64,000 bases of DNA from an uncultured Bulleidia sp. (GCA_934754415.1 CAKVIS010000003.1:32779-96778), one strand, 5' to 3'; positions 31,789 through 40,772 are shown, numbered from the stretch's first letter. Numbers and translations are program-made. Notes: generated by a model from the letters alone, not told the origin.

Positions 31789-32876
31789 AATACTGCATTT
31801 TTGCATTGATTATTGTATGTATTTGTATCTTTGGATTCTGTCTGGACATGCTGCTGCATACACCCTCAGGAAAACCTGTGAAATTTCCTGTGGGAAAGGA
31901 AGAAGAAACGCAGAATAACCAGTGTACCTTCGGCTCAAGTATTCCTTACTGGCAACAGAAACTTGACATTATACGTCAGGCTCATCCGGATCTTTCCGGA
32001 ATCTTAGAGGGAGTTCCTTTTTCCAATGGCGTACTGTTGTATGATAAACAGAACAGCGGGAAAAGACCCACACTGGTATTTTACTTTCATAAACAGAAAT
32101 CACTGTTTGAATTCTTACTTGCCTATACAAAATGTTATAAGGAAGTATTACCGGTGGAATATGATATCTATTGTTTTATGTGTATGCACTTTGAAAAGGG
32201 AGAGCCTGAAGTAATTGAGTATTTCAAAGAACACAATATTTCCATGGATACCTGCATAGAAGATACAATAGGCCCGGATACCTTATTTATGGACACCAGA
32301 TACATGTGTGTCGGGGTACAAAGACCTGCCTTGTATGTTCTGAAAACAGACAAAAAGGATTTTCTGGAAGAACAGGTAAATACTTCTGAACTTTTCAAAC
32401 AGAATATGCCTGTTTTGAAATCTCATCTTTCCTTATCCGGAAGAATGCGCTGCAGGATGTTTAACAGCGGAATGGCATATGTTACGCAGCTGGAACCAAA
32501 ACTCGAAAAATATATGTCTGATTGTATAGTGAAAGAGAACAATACCTGTGTATTGCGTTATCAGCACAGCCTGGATATTGAAGAAGTACTGGAACAATCG
32601 CTTGATGGGAATGTCAAATTGAAAATGTTGTCGCAACAGCTGGAAAGTAAAGATTGTTCTTCAGCAGATATAGTGAAGAAAATTACACGCATTGTAAAGG
32701 AAGTCAGTGATCTTAATACACTGAAGGTGTTCAGAAAAGAACAGCTGCTTGCTGAAAATATGTTTAAAGTCTGCATTGGTTTTACTCCATGCACAAAAGA
32801 TATGACATATCCTCATTATCAGCAGGTAGAGGTTTATGTACGATTATGTACGAAGGAGAAAGAAAATGTACATTAA
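31785..32876 (+). CDS. Membrane-anchored M20 peptidase-like protein without active site
   Basis: A 363-residue protein with one N-terminal membrane helix (residues 3-22). The body follows the M20 carboxypeptidase S plan. VLLYDKQNSGKRPTLVFYFH (83-102) matches the strand leading to the first metal His-x-Asp. SLFEFLLAYTKC then YDIYCFMCMHFEKG match the helix and strand before the Glu-Glu pair. CVLRYQHSLDIEEVLEQSLD matches the late beta-alpha unit. The HxD, bridging Asp and Glu-Glu residues are gone and about 50 residues between the first ligand and the next helix are missing. It is an intact frame, so probably a pseudoenzyme with a binding or regulatory role. The family match is by eye. Confidence 0.6.
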   Translation: MKYCIFALIIVCICIFGFCLDMLLHTPSGKPVKFPVGKEEETQNNQCTFGSSIPYWQQKLDIIRQAHPDLSGILEGVPFSNGVLLYDKQNSGKRPTLVFYFHKQKSLFEFLLAYTKCYKEVLPVEYDIYCFMCMHFEKGEPEVIEYFKEHNISMDTCIEDTIGPDTLFMDTRYMCVGVQRPALYVLKTDKKDFLEEQVNTSELFKQNMPVLKSHLSLSGRMRCRMFNSGMAYVTQLEPKLEKYMSDCIVKENNTCVLRYQHSLDIEEVLEQSLDGNVKLKMLSQQLESKDCSSADIVKKITRIVKEVSDLNTLKVFRKEQLLAENMFKVCIGFTPCTKDMTYPHYQQVEVYVRLCTKEKENVH

Positions 32877-33411
32877 AGAATATATGCCTGAATACAGGGA
32901 AGCTATGGAAAAAGTTTGTCTTGCTACAGCAAGTGAAAAAGCAAGAACCGATAAGAAACATGGACAGTTTTCATTATTGATGTATTGTGATGAATATCTG
33001 GACAGAGAATTTGCATATATGTTAATGAATGATGATACACCTGTAGGGTATATTCTCTGCGCTAAAGATGCAGAACAGTGGGCAGTACATATGGAACCGT
33101 ATCTTGAAAAAATCAAAGATCTGTCTGAAGAATACTATGAAGGTGCAGTTGCTCAGATTGAGTTTTATAAATCTTTTCAAGAGGAATATCCGGCCCATAT
33201 GCATATTGATATCATGGAAGAGTATACGCATGGCGGTAATGGTACAAAATTGTTTGAAACTTTACTGGAAAGATTAAAAAAAGACCAGGTAAAAGGTCTT
33301 ATTCTTGGTGTTGCAAAGTCTAATGAAAGAGCTGTCAGCTTCTATAAAAAGATGGGATTCCAGATTCTTAAAGATCAGGAATACGGCTATAACATGGCTA
33401 TGCCTCTGTGA
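32866..33411 (+). CDS. GNAT family N-acetyltransferase
   Basis: A 181-residue acetyltransferase. The central strand PAHMHIDIMEEYTHGGNGTKLF supplies the CoA pyrophosphate loop (GGNGTKL here), and SNERAVSFYKKMGFQI is the standard C-terminal motif. The substrate is unknown. AAGGAG precedes the chosen ATG; an earlier in-frame ATG at 32836 lacks one. It overlaps the upstream gene by 11 bases and is convergent with the TetR gene, overlapping by 14. Confidence 0.85.
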   Translation: MYIKEYMPEYREAMEKVCLATASEKARTDKKHGQFSLLMYCDEYLDREFAYMLMNDDTPVGYILCAKDAEQWAVHMEPYLEKIKDLSEEYYEGAVAQIEFYKSFQEEYPAHMHIDIMEEYTHGGNGTKLFETLLERLKKDQVKGLILGVAKSNERAVSFYKKMGFQILKDQEYGYNMAMPL

Positions 33412-34000
33412 AAGCCTGACTTACCAGAGCATTCAGGTATTTCCTTAATGTATCCAGATCAACATTACTTGGATAATGATCGAAATAAAAGGAATAACAT
33501 ACGGAAATAATCATACTTAATAAAGCATACAGTCTGAACAGGATCTCTTCAAAAGAGATACCTGTTTTTTTTGCATAGTTTTCAATTTCATTGTGAAGAT
33601 CCACAAACAAAGGATCACTTGATTTCTGGAAATCTTCAATGGTAAACGGAAGAATGAAATCCTTGGACATCAATAATAAAGTATCTGTATCATTGGAACA
33701 GTAATCCAGAAGAAAGTTACTCATGGTCAGAAGATTCTCTTTAAAGGCAGGTTTTCTGTCTTCTACTACACAGGCATAAGCTCTTTGCAGTACTGTGTGC
33801 GATAAATCTTTATTTAAAGCGCGTGCAATTTCTTCTTTGGAACTGAAATATAAATAGAACGTACCTTTGGCAATGCCTGCCTCTTTACAGATGTCTGCAA
33901 TAGAAACTTTGGATATACCTCTGGTAGTAAACAGCCTGTAACTGGCCTGAAGGAGATTTTTTCTTTTTTCTTCTTTTTTCTTTTCAATGAGATTTTCCAT
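33398..34000 (-). CDS. TetR family repressor of the MMPL operon
   Basis: A 200-residue TetR-type regulator. The N-terminal helix-turn-helix runs RKNLLQASYRLFTTRGISKV, SIADICKEAGIAKGTFYLYF and SSKEEIARAL. The ligand domain is helical and not diagnostic. It is divergent from the MMPL exporter gene. Two palindromes in the 125-base gap suit it as autoregulated repressor of both. TATACT (34007-34012 on the minus strand) ends six bases before the ATG and no ribosome binding site is seen, suggesting a leaderless mRNA. It resembles FadR/FabR-like and efflux-controlling TetR members; the ligand is unknown. Confidence 0.88.
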   Translation of the reverse strand: MENLIEKKKEEKRKNLLQASYRLFTTRGISKVSIADICKEAGIAKGTFYLYFSSKEEIARALNKDLSHTVLQRAYACVVEDRKPAFKENLLTMSNFLLDYCSNDTDTLLLMSKDFILPFTIEDFQKSSDPLFVDLHNEIENYAKKTGISFEEILFRLYALLSMIISVCYSFYFDHYPSNVDLDTLRKYLNALVSQAFTEA

Positions 34001-34022
34001 ACATTTAGTATACACATTTTCG

Positions 34023-34043
34023 AAAATGACTAAAAGTCATTTT
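34023..34043. promoter_or_regulatory. Operator palindrome 1 (probable TetR site)
   Basis: A 21-bp palindrome: AAAATGACT, AAA, AGTCATTTT. It covers the region where the -35 of the tetR promoter should lie and is upstream of the exporter promoter. It partly overlaps a second perfect palindrome, CATTTTCGAAAATG (34015-34028). Confidence 0.72.
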
Positions 34044-34049
34044 TAATAA

Positions 34050-34077
34050 TTGACACTCAAATGGAATGCACTATACT
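34050..34077 (+). promoter_or_regulatory. MMPL operon promoter
   Basis: TTGACA (34050-34055) and TATACT (34072-34077) are 16 bases apart. The predicted start of transcription is just before operator 2. Confidence 0.75.
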
Positions 34078-34090
34078 TGTACACGTCAAT

Positions 34091-34109
34091 AAATGACCAA
34101 TGGTCATTT
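34091..34109. promoter_or_regulatory. Operator palindrome 2 (probable TetR site)
   Basis: A perfect 19-bp palindrome AAATGACCA-A-TGGTCATTT, with the same AATGAC half-site as operator 1. It sits between the predicted +1 and the ribosome binding site, where a bound repressor would block transcription. Confidence 0.75.
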
Positions 34110-34124
34110 TGAGAGGAGGGTTAT

Positions 34125-36212
34125 ATGAAAAAGTTTGCACACTTTGTGGTAAAGTTCCGCAAACTCATACTGGTTGTTGCAATAGCTTTACTGATACCAA
34201 GTGGTATTGGCGCTGTGGCGACTAAAGTAAATTATGATATTTTAACGTATTTACCAGCTGAGCTTGATTCTATGGTAGGTGAAACGTATTTGGAAAATGA
34301 CTTCCATCTGGCATCTACTGCAATGATTACTGTGGAAGATATGCCTACAGCACAATTGCTGGATATGAAGGAACGTATCTCTAATGTAAAGGGTGTCAGA
34401 AAAGCGTTGTGGATATCTGATGTTCTTGGAGATACTATAGATCCATCTATTCTTCCAGACGAACTTCATGATGCCATGTTCAATGATGAAAAAGATGCAA
34501 CGATGATGATAGTTACATTTGATGATGTTGCTTCAAGTAAATCTACAATGAATGCTCTTGCAAAGATCAAGACCATCTGTCAGGGTGAGGCTTACATAGG
34601 TGGTATGTCCATTATTCTTCAAGATACAAAATCCATTGTTGATCAGGAAATGCCATTCTATGTAGTGATAGCCGTAGGTGCATGTATTGTGGTATTGTGG
34701 CTTGCTTTAAAGAACAACATTGTGCCATTCCTGTTCATGACAGGCCTTGCCTTCCCAATTATCTATAACTTTGGAACTAATATTTTCCTGGGGCAGATTT
34801 CCTACATTACAGAAGCTCTTGCGACTGTGTTACAGCTTGGTGTTACGATGGACTACTCCATCTTCCTGCTGTCTCGGTATCAGGAGGAACAGAACTGGTG
34901 TAAAGATGATTTTGAGGCTATGGAACATGCTATCAGAAATACGGCTACTTCTATTTCTGCTTCAAGTCTGACAACTATTGCTGGTTTTGTCGCCTTATGT
35001 ATCATGAGACTGACTCTTGGAAGAGATATTGGTATTGTAATGGCAAAGGGAGTTGTACTGGGATTAATCAGTACAGTGACTATTCTTCCATCTTTACTTC
35101 TCTGTTTCAGAAGACAGATCAATAAGCATACACATAAGACATTGATTCCTAAACTGGAAAAAACCTCTTACTTTATTCCAAAACACTATAAAGCCATTCT
35201 GGCAGTATTTCTGTGTGTGTTTGCAGTCTTTGGTCTTGCTTATCCAAAGGTAGAACAGTACTACACATTAACGGATTCCTTACCGGATGATATGACTGGT
35301 AAGGTGGGAACAGAAAAACTTAAGGAAGATTTCCATATGGCAAGCAGTATCTTTGTCATCGTAGATGAGAATCTGAGTGCTGAAAAGATTCAGAAAATGG
35401 ATGCTGAAATCAAAAACATGGATGGTATTACCAGTGTTCTTGGTATTGAAGAATTTATCGGTGCCGGTGTTCCTCAGAATATGCTGCCACAGGATTTGAT
35501 GGATGTCTTTGTTGTAAACGGTCATAAGATGATTCTTGTGAACTCTGACTATAAAGCAGGTACGGATGAAGCTAATGCTCAGATGAATGCTTTAAGTGAA
35601 GTTGTTAAGAAATATGATTCTACAGGAGTCATTACAGGTGAAGCACCTATGACAAAAGATTTGATTGAGGTAGCTAATGTTGACTTCCAGAATGTTAACT
35701 GGTTATCAGTAGTTCTGGTATTCCTGATCATTGCCATCTCCTTTAAATCTCTGTCTATTCCTGTATTACTTGTGGCAAGTATCGAATCTGCCATCATCAT
35801 GAATATGGCAATTCCGTATTTCTCAGGCACAGTGATTCCGTTTATCGCTTCCATTGTTATCGGTACGATTCAGTTAGGGGCAACGGTTGACTATGCTATC
35901 CTGATGACTACAAGATTTAAAGAAGAGCTGAACAGAGGACATTCCAGAAAAGAAGCTGCACAGATTGCCATTGAAAACTGTTCAAGATCCATCATGACTT
36001 CAGGTCTGACATTCTTTGCAGCAACAATTGGTGTATCCTTCATTTCCAAGATGGAATTGTTGACAAGTATCTGTATCATGATTGCACGTGGTGCTCTTAT
36101 CTCCATGGTGGTTATCATCTTCGTATTACCTTGTCTGTTAATCTTATGTGAACCAGTCATTCGTAAAACAACCATAGGCTGGATGAAAAATAAAAAAGCT
36201 AAGGAGGCTTAA
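34125..36212 (+). CDS. MMPL/RND-superfamily exporter
   Basis: A 695-residue transporter built as an internal duplication. Each half has one helix, an extracellular domain of about 150 residues and five helices. Matching landmarks are DFHLASTAMITV and DFHMASSIFVIV, and GVTMDYSIFLLSR and GATVDYAILMTTR, where the Asp is the expected proton-relay residue. Family members export lipids, glycolipids or hydrophobic compounds by proton motive force. GAGAGGAGGG precedes the ATG. It is divergent from the TetR gene and 3 bases upstream of a large secreted partner. The substrate is unknown. Confidence 0.92.
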   Translation: MKKFAHFVVKFRKLILVVAIALLIPSGIGAVATKVNYDILTYLPAELDSMVGETYLENDFHLASTAMITVEDMPTAQLLDMKERISNVKGVRKALWISDVLGDTIDPSILPDELHDAMFNDEKDATMMIVTFDDVASSKSTMNALAKIKTICQGEAYIGGMSIILQDTKSIVDQEMPFYVVIAVGACIVVLWLALKNNIVPFLFMTGLAFPIIYNFGTNIFLGQISYITEALATVLQLGVTMDYSIFLLSRYQEEQNWCKDDFEAMEHAIRNTATSISASSLTTIAGFVALCIMRLTLGRDIGIVMAKGVVLGLISTVTILPSLLLCFRRQINKHTHKTLIPKLEKTSYFIPKHYKAILAVFLCVFAVFGLAYPKVEQYYTLTDSLPDDMTGKVGTEKLKEDFHMASSIFVIVDENLSAEKIQKMDAEIKNMDGITSVLGIEEFIGAGVPQNMLPQDLMDVFVVNGHKMILVNSDYKAGTDEANAQMNALSEVVKKYDSTGVITGEAPMTKDLIEVANVDFQNVNWLSVVLVFLIIAISFKSLSIPVLLVASIESAIIMNMAIPYFSGTVIPFIASIVIGTIQLGATVDYAILMTTRFKEELNRGHSRKEAAQIAIENCSRSIMTSGLTFFAATIGVSFISKMELLTSICIMIARGALISMVVIIFVLPCLLILCEPVIRKTTIGWMKNKKAKEA

Positions 36213-36215
36213 AGT

Positions 36216-38759
36216 ATGAACAAGATTTCTAAAATCACATCATTAACCGGAGCTACATTCATGGTACTTGGTACTTTCTCTCCGGTACTTGCTGAAAGCA
36301 CTACAACAAAAGATGAATCCGTATACGTTATTTTGAATGCTGATGGCAGTGTCAGTGATGTTACGGTATCTGATACATTGCATAATGAAGATGGCTTCAA
36401 GAACTATCAGGATACATCAGATCTTACAGATGTACAGAATCTGAAATCCGATGAAGCCGTACAGAAAACAGATAATGGCTATACATGGACCACAGATGAT
36501 ACTAACGTGTATTATCAGGGTAAATCCAATGCTGCATTACCTCTTGAAACAAGTATTTCCTATGAATTAGACGGTAAGCAGATAGATCCAGATGATCTGG
36601 CAGGTAAGTCTGGTCATTTAAAGATGACAGTCAATGTCACAAACACACAGAAAAAAGAATATACTGTCAATGGTGTTACTTATGAAGTAGCCAAGCCATT
36701 CTATACTGTTGTAGGTGGTATGTTTGATAATGAAACATTCAAAAATATTACTATTGATCATGGCATGACACAGGATGACTCTTCCAGTAATATTGCTGCA
36801 GCAGTCATGATGCCAGGTTTAAAGGATTCTCTTGGTCAGTTATTAACAGGTGACTTATCTTCCTTAAATGATTACTTATTTGATTCCATTACTATCGAAG
36901 CTGATGTGACGGACTTCTCTTCTCCAACAATGATGATGGCTGCTTCCACAGACTTATCTGCTTTGAAGAAGGAAATGAAAGAAGATAAACTGGAAGGTAC
37001 TGATTTATTCTCTCAGCTTGATGAACTTGATGCCGCTACACAGAAACTGATTGATGGATCTAAAACTTTATATGAAGGTGCAGATAAGTTAAAGGATGGA
37101 GCAAATCAGGTTAATGGTGGTGTAGGTACATTAGTCAATGGTACATCTACATTAACTGATGGTACAAGTCAGCTGGCTGAAGGAGCTTCCAGTGCTTTGG
37201 CAGGCGCAACTGCATTACAGTCAGGCCTTGGTCAGCTATCTTCTAATAACGCTGCCTTAAATAGTGGTATGAGTCAGGTTGCTGATGCCATTCTTGCTAC
37301 AGTAAATAAAGAACTGGATGCTAATGCTACAATAAAAAATGATTCCAAATATCAATCATTAACCTGGGAAAACTATGGTACTCAGTTAGGCTATTATGCC
37401 GGTATTACTGATGGTATGAGAAATGCAGCATTCAATCAGATTAAAGAGCAGTTAAACAATAACAAAGTGAATGTTACTGATGATCAATTAAATATGCTTC
37501 TCTATATGGCTGCTGTTAATCATCAAACAGATCTTACATCATATCTTGTTTCACAACAGGGTAATCTTGCGATTGCTCAGCAAGTGCAAGCAGTACAAAA
37601 TGATCAGGCGGTCAAAGTTGATACAGGAAAAGATTATTCTTCTGCAGACAGATTTCTGAATCTTGCTACGTATGAAGGTGCTGTAGGATCAGTACAGAAA
37701 AAGGTTGCAGAATTTACAAAAGATTCTGAACATCCGATTACTTTGACTACCAGACAGGCAGAAGAAGTAATTTCCATAGCGGTAACAAATGGTGTTACGA
37801 ATTTATCCAATGTAGATTATGCTACAGTTGCTCCAATTGTAACTTCTGTCTTAAACAATGTTGATAGAAATGCACCTGCCCTGGGTGTTGATGGTGTCAC
37901 ATGGGTTATAGCATTAAGAAAGGCTCAGACAGATTCTGCAGTTTATACTGCAGCAAAAGCAATGCTTACTGCAGATCCTTATAAAAAATCTGAAGCAGAG
38001 GTTGCAATGCTTGCAAGCTATGGTTCAATGTACTATGCAAATTCTGCTTCTATTTCAGCAATGGCAGAAAAAGTATCTAATGATGCTGCAATTGCCCAGT
38101 CTATTCAATCCTATCTTGAAAATTCACAGTCAGAGACAGGTAAACAGGCAATTATCAGTTATCTGAATGGGGTGGTGAGCAGTGATCCTACTGCTTCTGC
38201 AGCCATTGAAGAAATTAACAATGCTAAACAAAGTCTGGATAGTGTTGCTTTCTTAAAAGAAAGTCTGAAACAATATACAGATGGTGTAAGCACTGCTTAT
38301 GCCGGTTCTCAGTCCTTAACAGATGGATTGCAGAAATTGTCTTCAGGTGCTTCTCAGGTATCTGATGGTGCAGCTCAGTTGTCTCAAGGCGCTAAGACAT
38401 TAAAAGATGGTACTCAGACACTCTCTGATGGTGCTACACAGTTATCTGATGGTGCTAAGACATTGTATGATGGTTTAGTACAGTACAATGAAGAAGGAAT
38501 CTCCAAGCTGACTCAGAACAGTGCTCTGGATAACCTGCAGACAGCAAGTAAGTTGATTCAGGAAATGCAGGATGATGAACCATACAATTCTTATTCCGGA
38601 ATCAGTGATGGTACTGAAGGAACTGTGAAATTTATCTATAAAATTTCTTCTGTAAAGGAAGCTGAAACGACAACTTCTTCAACTTCTGAAGAAACAACTT
38701 CAACAGATAAGAAATCTTTCATTGACAGAGTAGTAGATCTGTTCAAGTTTGGTGAATAA
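36216..38759 (+). CDS. Large secreted YhgE-like helical protein, MMPL partner
   Basis: An 847-residue exported protein. A signal peptide (residues 1-26, ending PVLA) precedes an N-terminal domain of about 210 residues. Two blocks of YhgE/Pip-like repeats (L..GA..L..G, residues about 272-353 and 688-765) flank a 330-residue insert. The tail is Thr/Ser-rich, then basic-amphipathic (KKSFIDRVVDLFKFGE). YhgE-type proteins normally have membrane helices; none is evident after the signal. AAGGAGG precedes the ATG, 3 bases after the exporter gene, so they are co-expressed. It may form a long extracellular helical rod that works with the exporter (inference). Confidence 0.82.
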   Translation: MNKISKITSLTGATFMVLGTFSPVLAESTTTKDESVYVILNADGSVSDVTVSDTLHNEDGFKNYQDTSDLTDVQNLKSDEAVQKTDNGYTWTTDDTNVYYQGKSNAALPLETSISYELDGKQIDPDDLAGKSGHLKMTVNVTNTQKKEYTVNGVTYEVAKPFYTVVGGMFDNETFKNITIDHGMTQDDSSSNIAAAVMMPGLKDSLGQLLTGDLSSLNDYLFDSITIEADVTDFSSPTMMMAASTDLSALKKEMKEDKLEGTDLFSQLDELDAATQKLIDGSKTLYEGADKLKDGANQVNGGVGTLVNGTSTLTDGTSQLAEGASSALAGATALQSGLGQLSSNNAALNSGMSQVADAILATVNKELDANATIKNDSKYQSLTWENYGTQLGYYAGITDGMRNAAFNQIKEQLNNNKVNVTDDQLNMLLYMAAVNHQTDLTSYLVSQQGNLAIAQQVQAVQNDQAVKVDTGKDYSSADRFLNLATYEGAVGSVQKKVAEFTKDSEHPITLTTRQAEEVISIAVTNGVTNLSNVDYATVAPIVTSVLNNVDRNAPALGVDGVTWVIALRKAQTDSAVYTAAKAMLTADPYKKSEAEVAMLASYGSMYYANSASISAMAEKVSNDAAIAQSIQSYLENSQSETGKQAIISYLNGVVSSDPTASAAIEEINNAKQSLDSVAFLKESLKQYTDGVSTAYAGSQSLTDGLQKLSSGASQVSDGAAQLSQGAKTLKDGTQTLSDGATQLSDGAKTLYDGLVQYNEEGISKLTQNSALDNLQTASKLIQEMQDDEPYNSYSGISDGTEGTVKFIYKISSVKEAETTTSSTSEETTSTDKKSFIDRVVDLFKFGE

Positions 38760-38772
38760 GTCTCTTTCCTTT

Positions 38773-38807
38773 CAGTCATGTATACGTGATGTATACATGA
38801 CTGTTTT
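38773..38807 (+). terminator. MMPL operon terminator
   Basis: A perfect 13-bp stem CAGTCATGTATAC/GTATACATGACTG with a 5-base loop, followed by TTTT. Confidence 0.88.
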
Positions 38808-38889
38808 CATTTTGGCAAATTGTTACACGCTTTAAGGTTGAAACAATTTAAAATGAAGAGTAGTCTCATTGCAAGAGGGAGATACGTTT

Positions 38890-39690
38890 ATGATAAAAGC
38901 AATATTTTTTGATATAGATGGTACGCTGATTGATTTTGAAACACATAGTATTCCTGAAAGTACCGTGCAGACTTTACATAAATTACAGGCAAAAGGGGTA
39001 AAACTTTGTATTGCTTCAGGAAGACCGCCTGTACAATTACCTTTACTTGGCGATGTATTTAATTCTTATCCGTGGGACGGATATATCTTATTAAATGGTC
39101 AGTACTGTATGGATGAACACAGAGAAAGATTCTATGATTGTCCTATTTCTCCGGATACATTTAAAACACTTGTCCCATATCTGAAGACAGTGGATTATGC
39201 CTGCAATGTCTTTGAACTTGAAAAAGGATATATGACCAAAATGGATGAAGGTACCTATATGTATTATAAGTCTATAGGTAAGCTTGACAGACTGCTAGAG
39301 GTACTGGATCCTGAAAGAATGTATACACATCCTACCTATCAGATTTGTCCGCGTATACCTCCGGAAAGAGATGCGGAATTCCTTCAACACGCTCCACATA
39401 TGAAATCTGCAAGATGGACAGATGATTTTGCGGATATGATTCCTGAAAATGGTGGTAAACCGGAAGGTGTGAAAATCATGCTTGAAAAATGGGGTATTAA
39501 AAAAGAAGAGTGTATGGCATTTGGAGATGGTGGTAACGATGTCAGTATGCTGGAATTTGCAGGTATCGGAGTAGCTATGGGTAATGCAAAAGAGGAAGTG
39601 AAAAGCCATGCGGACTATGTTACAACCGATTGTAATGATCATGGTATCTATAATGCCATCAGACACTTTAAAGTACTGGAAGAAGAGTAA
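38890..39690 (+). CDS. Cof-type HAD phosphatase
   Basis: A 266-residue HAD-superfamily hydrolase (type IIB cap). Motif I FFDIDGTLIDF holds the nucleophile Asp and acid Asp. Motif II is CIASGRPP, the Lys is in KPEGVKIML, and motif IV is AFGDGGNDVSMLEFAG. Members dephosphorylate sugar phosphates, nucleotides or flavin intermediates; the substrate cannot be told. GAGGGAGA precedes the chosen ATG; an earlier in-frame ATG at 38869 lies before that site. All catalytic residues are kept, unlike the HAD-like gene at 40.8 kb. Confidence 0.9.
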   Translation: MIKAIFFDIDGTLIDFETHSIPESTVQTLHKLQAKGVKLCIASGRPPVQLPLLGDVFNSYPWDGYILLNGQYCMDEHRERFYDCPISPDTFKTLVPYLKTVDYACNVFELEKGYMTKMDEGTYMYYKSIGKLDRLLEVLDPERMYTHPTYQICPRIPPERDAEFLQHAPHMKSARWTDDFADMIPENGGKPEGVKIMLEKWGIKKEECMAFGDGGNDVSMLEFAGIGVAMGNAKEEVKSHADYVTTDCNDHGIYNAIRHFKVLEEE

Positions 39691-39704
39691 TCTTCTTCTT
39701 TTTT
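39679..39704 (+). terminator. Cof-type phosphatase gene terminator
   Basis: Stem GAAGAAGA/TCTTCTTC with a GTAA loop and a T-run, overlapping the stop codon. Confidence 0.8.
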
Positions 39705-39706
39705 AT

Positions 39707-39741
39707 GAAAAAGCACCTGCAGGTTTATTCTGCGGGTGCTT
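39707..39741 (-). terminator. Terminator of the metallophosphoesterase-like gene
   Basis: On the minus strand AAGCACCCGCAG/CTGCAGGTGCTT forms a stem of about 12 bp followed by TTTTC. Its 5' arm includes the last codons and stop of the gene. Confidence 0.8.
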
Positions 39742-40726
39742 GTGATGGTTCTGATGTTTGTTCGGGTTCAGATGTTGCTTGTTCAGGTGCAGAAGAAGGT
39801 TCTTCAGAAGGTGTCTGTTGAGGAGAAGCAGTTTCTGCAGGATTAACAGTTGGTTCAGGAGTAGGAGTAGGTTGAGGCTTTTCAGACTGTAAAGTATAGA
39901 TGACAATTTCACTTGGAGAAAACAGTCTGACATTACTTGTAAGAGTGCCAACACCGGAAGTAATATCCAGAGTGAAGCTGTTACTGATTTTTTCTTTGCC
40001 CCTTAAATGAGAAGTAGCACCGGATGGTGTGTAATAAGAGGAGAATATGTAATAAATCTGTCCTCCAAGGCTATGTCCTGCAAGGAAATACTCTGTAAGA
40101 TCTGTAGGTACTCTGTCACAGGTATCCGGTGTATTGCAGATTGTAATCACGTAGTTGTCTCTTGGAACATTACTGTAAGCTGCATCTATATCCACAGTGC
40201 CGTTTACCATATTGTCAATACCTACCAGAGAGATGGCATCTGAGGATTTGTTTCTTAAGCTGATGGAGGAATTTTCTAATATTTCAAAGCCTGAAGAATT
40301 TAAAATAGTTGTAATAGCGGACAATGTTTCAGGAGTGCTGTGATCCTGTTCTCCATAGACTGCAAATTTTCCAAGCGGAGCTTCAATTTTAGAAAGCTCT
40401 GTGATTAACAGAGATTGTGTATCTTCATCTAAAGTGATTGAAGAATTGATGAGATTACCTCCAAATAAGACAATATCCGGAGCACATGCATTCAGCTTGT
40501 TTACAAGCTTATCCAGTTGGTCACTGCTAAAATATGGTCCGTAATCAATATCTGACAGGAATGCAATCTGAATGTTGTCCATGGATAAAGGTATTTTTTC
40601 TGCACTCAATGTTTCTTTTCGTACTCGTATTTTTACCGGTTCAATATAATAAGCATCATATAATAAGAAAGCTATACATAATAACACTATAAGAATAGTG
40701 GATAATACTTTTGTTATTTTTTTCAT
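39725..40726 (-). CDS. Metallophosphoesterase-like protein with degraded active site
   Basis: A 333-residue protein with one N-terminal membrane helix (residues 5-25), an extracellular calcineurin-like domain of the YkuE/YaeI type and a Pro/Thr/Glu-rich tail after residue 285. The scaffold is clear (IQIAFLSDIDYG, APDIVLFGGN, APLGKFAVYG, AGHSLGGQIY, VRLFSPSEIVIYTL). The metal ligands are mostly replaced: DxH is D59-x-D61, GD is G-N91, GNHD is GEQD, the SHNPD His is Asn198, and GHTHGG is GHSLGG (H218 kept, L220). It is probably a pseudoenzyme at the cell surface. The ATG has no ribosome binding site; TGG-TAGAAT ends six bases before it. Confidence 0.85.
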   Translation of the reverse strand: MKKITKVLSTILIVLLCIAFLLYDAYYIEPVKIRVRKETLSAEKIPLSMDNIQIAFLSDIDYGPYFSSDQLDKLVNKLNACAPDIVLFGGNLINSSITLDEDTQSLLITELSKIEAPLGKFAVYGEQDHSTPETLSAITTILNSSGFEILENSSISLRNKSSDAISLVGIDNMVNGTVDIDAAYSNVPRDNYVITICNTPDTCDRVPTDLTEYFLAGHSLGGQIYYIFSSYYTPSGATSHLRGKEKISNSFTLDITSGVGTLTSNVRLFSPSEIVIYTLQSEKPQPTPTPEPTVNPAETASPQQTPSEEPSSAPEQATSEPEQTSEPSQAPAE

Positions 40727-40772
40727 GCCTAAATTCTACCATAAGATATGGTACAATTGAAAAGGTGAAACT

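Noticed and set aside
38890..39690. Possible third phosphatase pseudoenzyme next to the degraded pair
   Set aside because: All four HAD motifs are intact, so this Cof-type protein is expected to be active.
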